A program made the position numbers and the translations under genes. Under the pieces are notes generated by a model. It searched no databases, was not told where the DNA came from, and worked only from the letters and a program-made list of their open reading frames with translations. DNA of 64,000 bases from Thalassolituus alkanivorans (GTDB lineage Bacteria > Pseudomonadota > Gammaproteobacteria > Pseudomonadales > Oceanobacteraceae): the NCBI RefSeq assembly GCF_020447205.1, contig NZ_JAJAEL010000038.1, positions 1 through 64,000 of the forward strand, read 5' to 3'. This document shows, one piece after another, positions 25,250 through 36,781 of this stretch. The stretch's first letter is position 1. Every line of letters begins with the position of its first letter.

Positions 25250-27343
25250 ATGAATACGGTGAAAGGTTTTCACGCAATGATAAAGGCGCTACCAGTCCTG
25301 ATGCTGGCTTTTATGGCCTCGCTTGCTTCTGCAGCGACACTTAACGATCTTCGTTTTTCATCTTTACCCGGTGATGTGACCGAGATCCGGATGGAATTTG
25401 ATGGAACACCGCCACAAGTCAGTGGCTATACCATTGAGCAGCCAGCCCGTATTGCGCTGGATTTGCCAGGTGTGGTCAGTACGCTGAAAACAAAGCGCCA
25501 TCAGATTGGTTCCGGTAATGCACGCAGCGCCACCCTGGTGTCGACCAAAGATCGTTCCCGTCTGGTTATTAATCTGACCCGCCTGGTGGGTTACACCACT
25601 AAGGTTGAAGGGAACGCTCTGCTGTTACGGATTGGGCAGACGGAAGGTGACAAAGTATTTGCTGCTGATGTTAAATCCAGTTCCCCAACAGGCATGCTCA
25701 ATAATGATCTGAAAGTAGTTAATGTTGATTTTCGTCGTGGTGAGCTGGGAGAAGGTCAGGTTCAGATTATGCTGAATGACCCTCGCGCATCTGCCAATAT
25801 CCGCCGCGAGGGCAATAAAATTATTGCCGATCTTAAAGGCGTACGCCTGCCGGAAGCTTTGAGCCGTCGTCTGGATGTCACTGATTTTGCCACGCCGGTT
25901 CGTTATGTTGATACCAAACGCGAAGATAGCTCTACCCGTATCGTAATTGAGCCTGTGGGCGATGATTTTGAATATCTGGCTTATCAGACAGATAAACTGC
26001 TCTCTATTAACGTATCTGTAGTGCCGGAAGAGCAGAGAGAAGAGCGTAAGAAGCAATTCCCGTTTACCGGCGAAAAGCTGTCGCTTAATTTCCAGAATAT
26101 TGAAGTTCGTGCCGTGTTGCAGCTGATTGCCGACTTTACCGGTTTAAATCTGGTGGCATCAGACACTGTTCAGGGCAGTATTACATTACGTCTGCAAAAT
26201 GTGCCGTGGGATCAGGCGCTGGATCTGGTGCTGAAAACCAAAGGGTTGGGTAAGCGCCAGATGGGGTCTGTACTGTTGATCGCGCCATCCGAGGAAATTG
26301 CTGCGCGTGAAAAAATCGAACTGGAAGCGGTGAAGCAGGTTGAAGAACTGGCTCCTCTGGTTACTGAGTACATGCAGTTAAAATACGCTAAAGCCAGCGA
26401 TCTGGCGAAGCTGCTGACTTCTGAGCAGGGCTTGTTGTCTGAGCGTGGCTCTGCGGTCGTTGATGAGCGCACCAATACTCTGTTGATGAAAGACACTGCT
26501 GGTAATCTGGAAAAAGTCCGCGAAGCCCTGAATATGCTGGATGTGCCTGTACGTCAGGTTCTGATCGAAGCCCGTATTGTTGTAGCGACGACCAGTGTCG
26601 GTGAAGAAATGGGTGTTAAGTGGGGTGGTGCGGGCTTTAAAAATAACGGCAGTAACTGGACTACGGTTGGTGGCAGTCAGCAGACTCTGACCGAAGGAAA
26701 TCAAATCTTACTTGATCGTGTCAATGGCGACGAGCCAGAAGCCATTAACCTCACTGCTGCCAATATTGTTGACTTTGGTGTGACTAACGCTGCGGCGACA
26801 ACCTTCGCTGTAGGTTATCAGACGGCAGATTACTTGTTGGATCTGGAGCTGGCAGCGATTGAAACTGATGGCCGTGCGGAAATCGTATCACAGCCACGGG
26901 TTATTACTGCCGATGGCCAGACCGCTTCTATCGAGTCCGGTACTGAGATTCCATACCAGCAGGCAAGTTCCAGCGGTGCAACTAACGTGTCGTTCAAGTC
27001 TGCGGTTCTGCGTCTGGAAGTAACTCCGCAGATTACACCGGACGACCGTATCATTATGGATCTGGTGATCAATCAGGACTCCGTTGGTGAGTTGACCCCT
27101 GCAGGACCAAGCATCAATACCAATGCGGTGGAAACTCAGGTGCTGGTCGATAATGGTGAAACCGTGGTGCTGGGTGGTATTTTCCGCTCGGAAGAAGTGA
27201 CGGCAATCAGTAAAACCCCATTCTTCGGTGATCTGCCGTTGATTGGTGCACTGTTCCGTTACACCAGCCACTCTGATGATAAGAGTGAGTTGCTGGTGTT
27301 TATCACCCCGCGTCTGGTTAAGGATTCGCTCAGCAACCGTTAA
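25250..27343 (+). CDS. pilQ: PilQ, type IV pilus secretin
   Basis: A 697-residue outer-membrane channel for the pilus. It has a signal peptide (cleaved near ASA-ATL), two AMIN domains that bind peptidoglycan (~30-260), N0 (FTGEKLSLNFQNIEVRAVLQ) and N1 domains, and the secretin core with VLRLEVTPQI and the VLGGIF lip motif. ATG 25250 has GGAG nine bases upstream. Last pil gene before aroK. Confidence 0.96.
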   Translation: MNTVKGFHAMIKALPVLMLAFMASLASAATLNDLRFSSLPGDVTEIRMEFDGTPPQVSGYTIEQPARIALDLPGVVSTLKTKRHQIGSGNARSATLVSTKDRSRLVINLTRLVGYTTKVEGNALLLRIGQTEGDKVFAADVKSSSPTGMLNNDLKVVNVDFRRGELGEGQVQIMLNDPRASANIRREGNKIIADLKGVRLPEALSRRLDVTDFATPVRYVDTKREDSSTRIVIEPVGDDFEYLAYQTDKLLSINVSVVPEEQREERKKQFPFTGEKLSLNFQNIEVRAVLQLIADFTGLNLVASDTVQGSITLRLQNVPWDQALDLVLKTKGLGKRQMGSVLLIAPSEEIAAREKIELEAVKQVEELAPLVTEYMQLKYAKASDLAKLLTSEQGLLSERGSAVVDERTNTLLMKDTAGNLEKVREALNMLDVPVRQVLIEARIVVATTSVGEEMGVKWGGAGFKNNGSNWTTVGGSQQTLTEGNQILLDRVNGDEPEAINLTAANIVDFGVTNAAATTFAVGYQTADYLLDLELAAIETDGRAEIVSQPRVITADGQTASIESGTEIPYQQASSSGATNVSFKSAVLRLEVTPQITPDDRIIMDLVINQDSVGELTPAGPSINTNAVETQVLVDNGETVVLGGIFRSEEVTAISKTPFFGDLPLIGALFRYTSHSDDKSELLVFITPRLVKDSLSNR

Positions 27344-27346
27344 TCC

Positions 27347-27862
27347 ATGAAGCGATCACAATCAGTCTTTCTTATAGGGCCAATGGGTGCTGGAAAAAGC
27401 ACCATTGGCCGTTTGCTTTCCGCTGAACTCAAGCTGGAATTCTTTGACTCTGATAAGGTCATTGAAGAGCGCTGTGGTGCCAATATTCCCTGGATCTTTG
27501 ATATGGAAGGGGAAAGTGGATTTCGTGAGCGTGAAGAGCAGGCCATTGATGAGCTGACTCAGATGGGCTCAATTGTCCTCGCGACAGGCGGTGGTGTGGT
27601 TATGCGTGAAGCGAACCGTCGCCATCTGAGCGCACGCGGTACGGTCGTTTATCTTTGCACCTCGGTCGAGCAACAGCTTGCGCGTACGGCCAAAGATAAA
27701 AACCGTCCGTTGCTGCAGGCTGAAAACCCGGAGCGTATTCTGCGCGACCTGTTCAGTGCCCGCGACCCGTTGTATCGGGAAATTGCAGACATCATTATTG
27801 AAACCGACCAGCGCAACCCGCGCTGGGTGGTGCAGGAACTTAAAAGGCTTATAAAAGGCTGA
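27347..27862 (+). CDS. aroK: AroK, shikimate kinase
   Basis: A 171-residue kinase phosphorylating shikimate. The Walker [10 protein letters not shown], shikimate-binding DSD (FFDSDKVIE), GFREREE, ATGGGVV and the lid Arg in KDKNRPLL are all present. It starts 3 bp after pilQ and precedes aroB by 5 bp. Confidence 0.97.
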   Translation: MKRSQSVFLIGPMGAGKSTIGRLLSAELKLEFFDSDKVIEERCGANIPWIFDMEGESGFREREEQAIDELTQMGSIVLATGGGVVMREANRRHLSARGTVVYLCTSVEQQLARTAKDKNRPLLQAENPERILRDLFSARDPLYREIADIIIETDQRNPRWVVQELKRLIKG

Positions 27863-27867
27863 CACAC

Positions 27868-28959
27868 ATGAATACCCTCACCGTCGATCTGGGCGACCGC
27901 AGCTACCCGATTTTTATCGGAGCCGAGCTGCTCGGCGATTCTGCGTTATACACCCCTTATATTAAAGGCCGCCAGGTTCTTATCGTCACCAATGAAACCG
28001 TCGCTCCTTTATACCTGCAGCAGGTAAAAGCGGCGTTGGCGGATTATCAGGTGGATGAAGTCATCCTGCCGGATGGCGAGGCCTACAAAGATCTCAGTAC
28101 ACTGAACCTTATCTATGATGCCCTGCTGCAGAAGCAGCATAACCGTACGACAACCCTGCTGGCCCTTGGTGGCGGCGTTGTTGGTGATATGTGCGGTTAT
28201 GCTGCCGCTTCGTATCAGCGTGGGGTGAACTTTATTCAGGTGCCCACTACGCTGCTGTCGCAGGTTGATTCTTCTGTCGGCGGCAAGACCGGTGTGAATC
28301 ATCCGCTGGGTAAAAACATGATCGGCGCCTTTCATCAGCCGCAGTGTGTGATCGCCGATACCACCACCCTGAATACTCTGCCTGAGCGTGAGCTGTCAGC
28401 CGGTCTGGCGGAGGTGATCAAATACGGTCTTATCTGTGACTCCGCTTTTTATCAGTGGATTAAAGACAATATTCAGGCTCTGATGGCGCGTGAACCGCAG
28501 GCTCTGGCGTATGCGATTGAACGATCCTGCCAGGATAAGGCCGAAGTGGTGGCGCAGGATGAAACGGAATCCGGTATCCGCGCGATTCTGAATCTGGGCC
28601 ATACCTTTGGTCATGCGATCGAAGCCCATCAGGGTTATGGTCAGTGGCTGCATGGTGAGGCTGTTGGTGCCGGCATGCTGATGGCAGCTGACCTTGGCTG
28701 GCGGATGGGGCATATCAGTGCTGATGAATTGCGTGAGCTGCGCTCATTGCTGCAGGCGGCGCAGTTGCCTGTGGTTGGGCCGGCCAATATGTCAGTGGAA
28801 GACTATCTGTCACGTATGCAGGTGGATAAAAAAGTGCTGGACGGTCGTATCCGCCTGGTACTGCTGCAGCGTATTGGCGAGGCTTATATGACCTCGGATG
28901 TACCAAAAGACCTGTTGACGCAAACCCTGCTGGCAGGGGATAAACTCGGTACGGCTTAA
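27868..28959 (+). CDS. aroB: AroB, 3-dehydroquinate synthase
   Basis: A 363-residue NAD- and metal-dependent enzyme cyclising DAHP. NAD loop [30 protein letters not shown], the metal ligands in [20 protein letters not shown] and WLHGEAVG are intact. It is coupled with aroK in the shikimate pathway. Confidence 0.97.
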   Translation: MNTLTVDLGDRSYPIFIGAELLGDSALYTPYIKGRQVLIVTNETVAPLYLQQVKAALADYQVDEVILPDGEAYKDLSTLNLIYDALLQKQHNRTTTLLALGGGVVGDMCGYAAASYQRGVNFIQVPTTLLSQVDSSVGGKTGVNHPLGKNMIGAFHQPQCVIADTTTLNTLPERELSAGLAEVIKYGLICDSAFYQWIKDNIQALMAREPQALAYAIERSCQDKAEVVAQDETESGIRAILNLGHTFGHAIEAHQGYGQWLHGEAVGAGMLMAADLGWRMGHISADELRELRSLLQAAQLPVVGPANMSVEDYLSRMQVDKKVLDGRIRLVLLQRIGEAYMTSDVPKDLLTQTLLAGDKLGTA

Positions 28960-28981
28960 CTCAGACCCTGAAGGAGGCACT

Positions 28982-30514
28982 ATGGAAACCGATTTTAATC
29001 TGGATCTGGACGCGCATCGCAACAGCAGCACTGCAGATCCGGAAAACGGATACCACTTGCCTTTGCCGCAGTTACTGTCTGGTCAGCGCAAGCATCTCGA
29101 GTTGCTTGCGCATCTGGCGTCTTACAGCGAGCTTCTGGTTGCCGTAACCGGGCCTGAAGGCAGTGGTAAGACCGTTCTGTCCCAGGCTCTGGCTGCTCAG
29201 CGTGAAGAACCGGAAGAAAGCCTGTTTATTACCGCAGATCTGATGCTGGGTATGCCGGCCATCCTCAATCAGATTGCCCGCTACTGGGATATGCCGCAGC
29301 TGGCCGATGATATTGTTCATGCCCGCGAAGCCATCAAAGATATTGCTCTGCTGCGCTACAACGATGGTATCAGCCTGCTGGTGATTATTGATCAGGCCGA
29401 CCAGCTTGATGCTGATACTCTTAATGAAATAGCTCACTTTGCGCTGCTGGCCCCTCAAGCAATATCTTTTGCGTTATTTGGTCAGCCGGGTTTTGAGCTG
29501 GCATTCCGCGAAAGCCCGGCGCAGGCGCCTGTGCATGTTCTGCATCTTGAGCCTCTGTCACTCGACGATTCCGCCGCGCTGATTCAGCAGGTGTTCAGCC
29601 CGGGTCAGCCATTGGCGCTGAGTCAGGATGAACTGCTGTTTATCTGGCAGCAATCGGGTGGCTGGCCGCAGTCGCTGTTGCATCAGGCTGAAGATTATCT
29701 GCTGTCACCCGGAATGGCTGAAGCGGTACCGGCAGCCAAAGCAACGGCTCAGGCCAACCGTTTTCCTTTATTGCATATGCTGGCGATTGCCGGTGTGGCT
29801 GCGGCACTGATTGTTTCCTTTCTGTACCGCGATGCTGATGAGCCGGCGGCGCTTGTTCCCGCCACCTTGCCGGATAACTCACTGGCGGTTACGGATACAC
29901 TCACTGACAGTGAGCAATCACCTTTTATCAGTACTCCGGACAACGGCAATGAGCCTGTTGAGGCTGAGCGTATTGAAACAACAGAAATCACTCCACCTGT
30001 GGTGAAAACCGACAGTACAACCGGAGAGCCTGATTACAATTATTCCGCAGCAGAAACCTCTGCCGGAAGTGCTGAAACACAGCCCGAAACTGTGGCCTCT
30101 GCGCCGACTCAGGTGCCGGTTGCAGAAACAACCGCTATCGCCACGCCGGTGACCAGACAGCCGGTCAGCACTCCTGCTGTAGCTGAAGTGACCGCGCCTG
30201 CCGTTGTCAAACCGCAGCGCAGCCCCGATGAGCGTGCCTTGCTGGCAGCGAACAGTGGTTTTGTTGTGCAGCTGTTTGGTAGTTATCAGGCGGAGAATGC
30301 CAAAGGTTTCCGCCAGCAGTGGCAATCGCAGGTTGCAGGTTCGCTATACCAGTACCGTACCGAGCATAATAACCGTCCGTGGTTTGTCGTGGTGGCGGGT
30401 GTTTATGGCAATCGCGCTGAAGCCAAAGCTGCGGTAAATGCGCTGCCGCGGGAACTACGTACGCAGTCTCCCTGGATTCGTGAGGTTTCTGCGGTGCAGG
30501 ATGTACTGCGCTGA
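28982..30514 (+). CDS. damX: DamX-like protein: AAA ATPase, transmembrane helix and SPOR domain
   Basis: A 510-residue inner-membrane division protein. An N-terminal ExeA-type AAA domain (Walker A GPEGSGKT 57-64, Walker B LLVIIDQAD) is followed by a membrane helix (~260-282), a Pro/Thr/Glu-rich periplasmic linker and a C-terminal SPOR domain (~430-505; FVVQLFGSYQAENAKGF, FVVVAGVYGNRAEAKAAV) that binds denuded glycan at the septum. The position between aroB and gltB is the same as in Pseudomonas. Confidence 0.92.
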   Translation: METDFNLDLDAHRNSSTADPENGYHLPLPQLLSGQRKHLELLAHLASYSELLVAVTGPEGSGKTVLSQALAAQREEPEESLFITADLMLGMPAILNQIARYWDMPQLADDIVHAREAIKDIALLRYNDGISLLVIIDQADQLDADTLNEIAHFALLAPQAISFALFGQPGFELAFRESPAQAPVHVLHLEPLSLDDSAALIQQVFSPGQPLALSQDELLFIWQQSGGWPQSLLHQAEDYLLSPGMAEAVPAAKATAQANRFPLLHMLAIAGVAAALIVSFLYRDADEPAALVPATLPDNSLAVTDTLTDSEQSPFISTPDNGNEPVEAERIETTEITPPVVKTDSTTGEPDYNYSAAETSAGSAETQPETVASAPTQVPVAETTAIATPVTRQPVSTPAVAEVTAPAVVKPQRSPDERALLAANSGFVVQLFGSYQAENAKGFRQQWQSQVAGSLYQYRTEHNNRPWFVVVAGVYGNRAEAKAAVNALPRELRTQSPWIREVSAVQDVLR

Positions 30515-30594
30515 GAAGGCTTTTCTGACTGCTATTTGACTCCTCAGGCAGCCTTCCGTCGCTGCCTTACAACAATACGCAAAAACGCTCATAT

Positions 30595-30623
30595 TTGTGA
30601 CAGGGCCCTCAGATGTGTAGAAT
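30595..30623 (+). promoter_or_regulatory. promoter of gltBD
   Basis: TTGTGA (30595-30600) and TAGAAT (30618-30623) are 17 bases apart, leaving a ~90-base leader before gltB. Confidence 0.65.
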
Positions 30624-30718
30624 GAGCGTCCTTTTGTCTCGATGCTGCTTAAATTTTGAGCATTAGGCTGTTGTAAGCCCTTGATTTTTCAATTGTTTTT
30701 ACTGATGAGAGCTGTTCT

Positions 30719-33700
30719 ATGAGAACTGGTCTGTATACTCCAGGCGACTTTAAGGACAACTGTGGATTCGGTTTGTTAGCCCATCTGGAAGGGCAGCCGA
30801 GTCACAAGCTGTTAACGACAGCAATCGAATCCTTAACCTGTATGACACACCGTGGCGGTATTGCTGCGGATGGCAAAACCGGTGACGGATGCGGTCTGTT
30901 GATCCAGAAGCCGGATTCTTTCCTGCGTGCTGTATCTGCACAAGCAGGTATTGAATTACCGGCTCAGTACGCTGTTGGTATGCTGTTTATGGATCTTGAT
31001 GATGCCATTTTCAGCAAGCAGAAAACCGCCGTTGAGCAAGCTCTCAGCAGTCAGGGTCTGTCTGTCTTGGGCTGGCGCACCGTGCCAACCAATAATGACT
31101 GCCTGGGACCGATGGCTATCGACTGCCTGCCGCGTTTTGAGCAGGTATTTATTGCTGCCGACTCTGAGCTGGACGAAACCACGTTCGCCGTGAAGCTGTT
31201 CTACGCGCGTCGCTACGCCGAGAAAGCACTGAGCGAATATCCGGATTTCTACATCGCCAGTCTGTCAGACCGCGTGCTGTCCTATAAAGGTCTGACCATG
31301 CCGGTCGATCTGCCGAACTTCTTTCTGGATCTCGGTGACGAGCGTATGGAAACCGCTATCTGCGTATTCCATCAGCGTTTCTCTACCAACACCATGCCGC
31401 GCTGGCAGCTGGCTCAGCCATTCCGCATGCTGGCGCACAACGGTGAGATCAACACCATTCAGGGGAACCGCAGCTGGGCCAATGCCCGTACCGGTAAGTA
31501 CCAGAGCGATCTGCTGCCTAACCTGAGTGATCTTGCTCCTATTGTTAACACCACAGGTTCTGACTCTTCCTCCATGGACAACATGCTGGAATTGCTGGTT
31601 ACCGGTGGTATGAACCTGTTCCGTGCCATCCGTATGATGATTCCGCCTGCCTGGCAGAACGTCGAAACTATGGATGCCGATCTGCGTTCTTTCTATGAAT
31701 ACAATTCCATGCATATGGAGCCGTGGGACGGCCCGGCGGGTCTGGTTATTACCGATGGCCGTTACGCCGTGTGTGGCCTTGACCGTAACGGTCTGCGCCC
31801 ATCGCGCTGGGTTATCACCAAAGACAACTTCATCACCGTTGCATCTGAAGTCGGTGTTTACGGCTACAAGCCGGAAGACGTCGTGGCCAAAGGCCGTGTC
31901 GGTCCGGGTGAAATCCTCGCGATTGATACCAAAGAAGGTAAGTTGCTTAACGCCGCAGACATCGACAATGCGCTGAAGTCTGAGTTCCCGTACAAAAAAT
32001 GGCTGAAAGAAAATGCCATCCGTATGGAAAGCCAGCTGTTGCTGCAAAAAGTTGATGATGCTGAAGCGCTGTCCGGCGATCAGCTCAATACTCATCAGAA
32101 GCTGCAACTGGTTACCAACGAAGAGCGTGATCAGGTGCTGCGCCCTATGGGCGAAGAGGGTCAGGAAGCGACTGGCTCTATGGGTGATGATACGCCGATG
32201 GCTGTGCTGTCTCAGCGCGTACGCCATATGGCCGATTATTTCCGCCAGCAGTTTGCGCAGGTTACCAACCCGCCGATCGATCCGCTGCGTGAAGCTATCG
32301 TGATGTCGCTGGAAACCTGCATCGGCGCCGAGAAAAACGTGTTCGAAACCGGTGCTGATCATGCCAACCGCATCATCCTGACCTCACCGGTACTGTCACC
32401 GCTGAAATTCCATGGCCTGAAAACCACAGGTCTGGAAGCGTTTTCTCATACTACCCTGTCGCTGGCATTTGACCCGGCAGTTGGTCTGCAGCAGGCGGTG
32501 ATCAACCTGGCTGATCAGGCTGAACAGGCGATGCGTAACGGTACCGTTATGATCATCCTGTCGGACCGCGATGTGAACGACAGCCAATGGGTTATTCCTG
32601 CGGTTATGGCAACCGGTGCGGTGCATCACCGTCTGGTTAAACAGGGCCTGCGTACCAACGGTAATATCATCGTTGAAACCGGTTCTGCCCGTGACGCGCA
32701 TCAGTTTGCTGTGCTGTTGGGCTTCGGCGCGACCGCGGTTTATCCGTGGCTGGCTTATGACGTACTGACCGATCTGCACCGCACCAACGAATTACTGGGC
32801 GATCCGCTGAAGTCTCAGCAGAACTTCCGCAAAGCCATCCGTAAGGGCCTGCTGAAAGTGATGTCCAAAATGGGTATCTCGACCGTGGCCTCTTACCGTG
32901 GTTCGCAGCTGTTTGAAGCTGTGGGTCTGAGCAGAGAAGTTGTGGATTTGTGCTTCTGTGGTGTTACCAGCCGTATTCAGGGCGCAACCTTTGCCGATTT
33001 CGAAGAAGATCTCGAGCTGGTGCGTAAGAACGCCTGGAAGACCCGTAAGAAAATCGACCAGGGTGGCCTGATCAAATACGTGCACGGCGGTGAGTACCAC
33101 GCCTATAACCCGGATGTTGTGAAAAATATTCAGGAAGCCGTACAGACCAACAGTCAGGCAGCCTATGACCGTTTCGCCGATCTGGTGAATAAGCGTCCGG
33201 TAGCGACTATCCGTGACCTGCTGAGCCTGCGCAAAGACATCACGCCAATCGATATCAGCGAAGTGGAACCGGCTGAGAAGCTGTTCCCGCGCTTTGATAC
33301 CGCCGCGATGTCTCTGGGTGCGTTGTCGCCTGAAGCGCACGAAGCACTGGCTGAAGCCATGAACGAACTGGGTGGCCGTTCCAACTCTGGTGAGGGTGGT
33401 GAAGATCCGGCCCGTTACGGCACCAACAAAAACTCCAAGATCAAGCAGATTGCTTCCGGTCGTTTTGGTGTAACCCCGGCCTATCTGGCCAGCGCTGATG
33501 TGCTGCAGATTAAAGTCGCTCAGGGTGCCAAGCCGGGTGAAGGTGGTCAGCTGCCGGGTGGTAAGGTTAATGACCTGATCGCGACCCTGCGTTACTCCGT
33601 GCCTGGTGTAACCCTGATTTCGCCTCCACCGCACCACGACATCTACTCGATTGAAGATCTGGCACAGCTGATCTTTGACCTGAAGCAGGTGAATCCGAAT

Positions 33701-35170
33701 GCTCTGGTATCGGTGAAGCTGGTATCTGAGCCGGGTGTGGGCACGATCGCGGCCGGTGTTGCCAAGGCGTACGCCGACCTGATCACCATCTCGGGTTATG
33801 ACGGTGGTACTGCGGCTTCGCCGATCACCTCGATTAAATATGCCGGTTCGCCATGGGAGCTGGGTCTGTCCGAAGCTCACCAGGCGCTGCGTGCCAACGA
33901 CCTGCGCGGTAAGGTCCGCGTACAGACCGATGGTGGTCTGAAGTCTGGTCTGGACGTGGTGAAAGCGGCGATTCTGGGTGCTGAATCTTTCGGTTTCGGT
34001 ACGCTGCCAATGGTGGCTGTGGGTTGTAAGTACCTGCGTATCTGTCACCTGAACAACTGTGCGACCGGTGTTGCCACCCAGAACGATGGTCTGCGTGAAG
34101 AGCACTACATCGGTACCGCCGAGATGGTGAAAAACTACTTCCGCTTCCTCGCTGAAGAAGTACGCGGCTGGATGGCTCAGCTGGGTGTGCGCAGCATGGA
34201 AGAGCTGGTTGGCCGTACTGATCTGCTGGACATGCTGGAAGGCCTGACCAGTAAGCAGCGTAATCTGGATCTGATGCCGTTACTGGCTAACGACCATATT
34301 CCTGCTGATAAGCCGCATACCGTTAAGGTCGAGCGCAACACTCCGTACGATGAAGGCCTGTTGGCTGAGCGCATGGTGCAGGATGTTCTGCCAGCTATTG
34401 AAAATAAAGCCGGTGGTGAATTCAGTTTCCGCATCACCAACTGCGACCGCTCTATCGGTGCGCGTCTGTCCGGTGAGATTGCCAAGCGTTATGGCAATCA
34501 GGGCATGGCTGACAAGCCAGTACGCATGAATCTGACCGGTGTTGCCGGTCAGTCATTCGGCGTGTGGAACGCTGGTGGTCTGGAAATGGTGCTGGAAGGT
34601 GATGCCAACGATTACGTGGGTAAAGGTATGACCGGCGGTAAGCTGGTGATCTTCCCACCAAAAGGTTCGGCCTTTAATTCGAATGACACCTCTATCGTTG
34701 GTAACACCTGTCTGTATGGTGCGACTGGCGGTAAATTGCTGGCGGCCGGCCGTGCCGGTGAGCGTTTCGGTGTACGTAACTCCGGTGCGCATGCGGTTGT
34801 TGAAGGCGCAGGCGATCACTGCTGCGAATATATGACCGGCGGTATGGTCTGTGTGCTGGGCGCAACCGGCTATAACTTCGGTGCAGGTATGACCGGTGGT
34901 TTTGCGTATGTACTCGACCTCGATAACAGCTTTGTCGACAAGTACAACCACGAGCTGGTGGATATCCATCGTATCTCCAACGAACTGACCGAAGCACACC
35001 GCAGCCATCTGCGCGGCGTGCTGCGTGAATTCGTCGGCGAGACCGGCAGCGCCTGGGGTCAGACCATTCTGGATGACTTCGATGGCTTCATCGGCAAATT
35101 CTGGCTGGTGAAACCAAAAGCGGCCGACTTACAACAATTGCTGAATAACACCCGTGCTCGTCCTGAGTAA
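30719..35170 (+). CDS. gltB: GltB, glutamate synthase large subunit
   Basis: A 1483-residue enzyme making glutamate from glutamine and 2-oxoglutarate. A 14-residue propeptide ([14 protein letters not shown]) precedes the nucleophile Cys15 (CGFGLLAH) of the glutaminase domain. The central and FMN domains ([40 protein letters not shown]), the 3Fe-4S cysteines (C-x5-C-x4-C in [12 protein letters not shown]) and the C-terminal β-helix follow. It is the start of the gltBD operon; length is normal. Confidence 0.98.
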   Translation: MRTGLYTPGDFKDNCGFGLLAHLEGQPSHKLLTTAIESLTCMTHRGGIAADGKTGDGCGLLIQKPDSFLRAVSAQAGIELPAQYAVGMLFMDLDDAIFSKQKTAVEQALSSQGLSVLGWRTVPTNNDCLGPMAIDCLPRFEQVFIAADSELDETTFAVKLFYARRYAEKALSEYPDFYIASLSDRVLSYKGLTMPVDLPNFFLDLGDERMETAICVFHQRFSTNTMPRWQLAQPFRMLAHNGEINTIQGNRSWANARTGKYQSDLLPNLSDLAPIVNTTGSDSSSMDNMLELLVTGGMNLFRAIRMMIPPAWQNVETMDADLRSFYEYNSMHMEPWDGPAGLVITDGRYAVCGLDRNGLRPSRWVITKDNFITVASEVGVYGYKPEDVVAKGRVGPGEILAIDTKEGKLLNAADIDNALKSEFPYKKWLKENAIRMESQLLLQKVDDAEALSGDQLNTHQKLQLVTNEERDQVLRPMGEEGQEATGSMGDDTPMAVLSQRVRHMADYFRQQFAQVTNPPIDPLREAIVMSLETCIGAEKNVFETGADHANRIILTSPVLSPLKFHGLKTTGLEAFSHTTLSLAFDPAVGLQQAVINLADQAEQAMRNGTVMIILSDRDVNDSQWVIPAVMATGAVHHRLVKQGLRTNGNIIVETGSARDAHQFAVLLGFGATAVYPWLAYDVLTDLHRTNELLGDPLKSQQNFRKAIRKGLLKVMSKMGISTVASYRGSQLFEAVGLSREVVDLCFCGVTSRIQGATFADFEEDLELVRKNAWKTRKKIDQGGLIKYVHGGEYHAYNPDVVKNIQEAVQTNSQAAYDRFADLVNKRPVATIRDLLSLRKDITPIDISEVEPAEKLFPRFDTAAMSLGALSPEAHEALAEAMNELGGRSNSGEGGEDPARYGTNKNSKIKQIASGRFGVTPAYLASADVLQIKVAQGAKPGEGGQLPGGKVNDLIATLRYSVPGVTLISPPPHHDIYSIEDLAQLIFDLKQVNPNALVSVKLVSEPGVGTIAAGVAKAYADLITISGYDGGTAASPITSIKYAGSPWELGLSEAHQALRANDLRGKVRVQTDGGLKSGLDVVKAAILGAESFGFGTLPMVAVGCKYLRICHLNNCATGVATQNDGLREEHYIGTAEMVKNYFRFLAEEVRGWMAQLGVRSMEELVGRTDLLDMLEGLTSKQRNLDLMPLLANDHIPADKPHTVKVERNTPYDEGLLAERMVQDVLPAIENKAGGEFSFRITNCDRSIGARLSGEIAKRYGNQGMADKPVRMNLTGVAGQSFGVWNAGGLEMVLEGDANDYVGKGMTGGKLVIFPPKGSAFNSNDTSIVGNTCLYGATGGKLLAAGRAGERFGVRNSGAHAVVEGAGDHCCEYMTGGMVCVLGATGYNFGAGMTGGFAYVLDLDNSFVDKYNHELVDIHRISNELTEAHRSHLRGVLREFVGETGSAWGQTILDDFDGFIGKFWLVKPKAADLQQLLNNTRARPE

Positions 35171-36619
<1,449 letters not shown>

Positions 36620-36661
36620 GCCATTTTCTGCCTGTTTTAGGCAGAATGTGACAAACGGCAT

Positions 36662-36696
36662 AAAACGCGGCTTACCCGGTGGGTAGCCGCGTTTTT
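36662..36696 (+). terminator. terminator of gltBD
   Basis: AAAACGCGGC-TTACCC pairs with GGGTA-GCCGCGTTTTT (one bulged T) and ends in a T-run. Confidence 0.9.
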
Positions 36697-36781
36697 GTTT
36701 ATGGCCTCTTTAACCGCAGCAATGCTATCCTAACCGGCAATAAGAATACTGTTGGGACAATTACAAATGGAGCGCGCGCGC

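Noticed and set aside
32792..34105. 437-residue minus-strand frame inside gltB
   Set aside because: Lies opposite the FMN-domain region of GltB, which is clearly real; Thr/Arg/Gln-rich shadow with no start signals.
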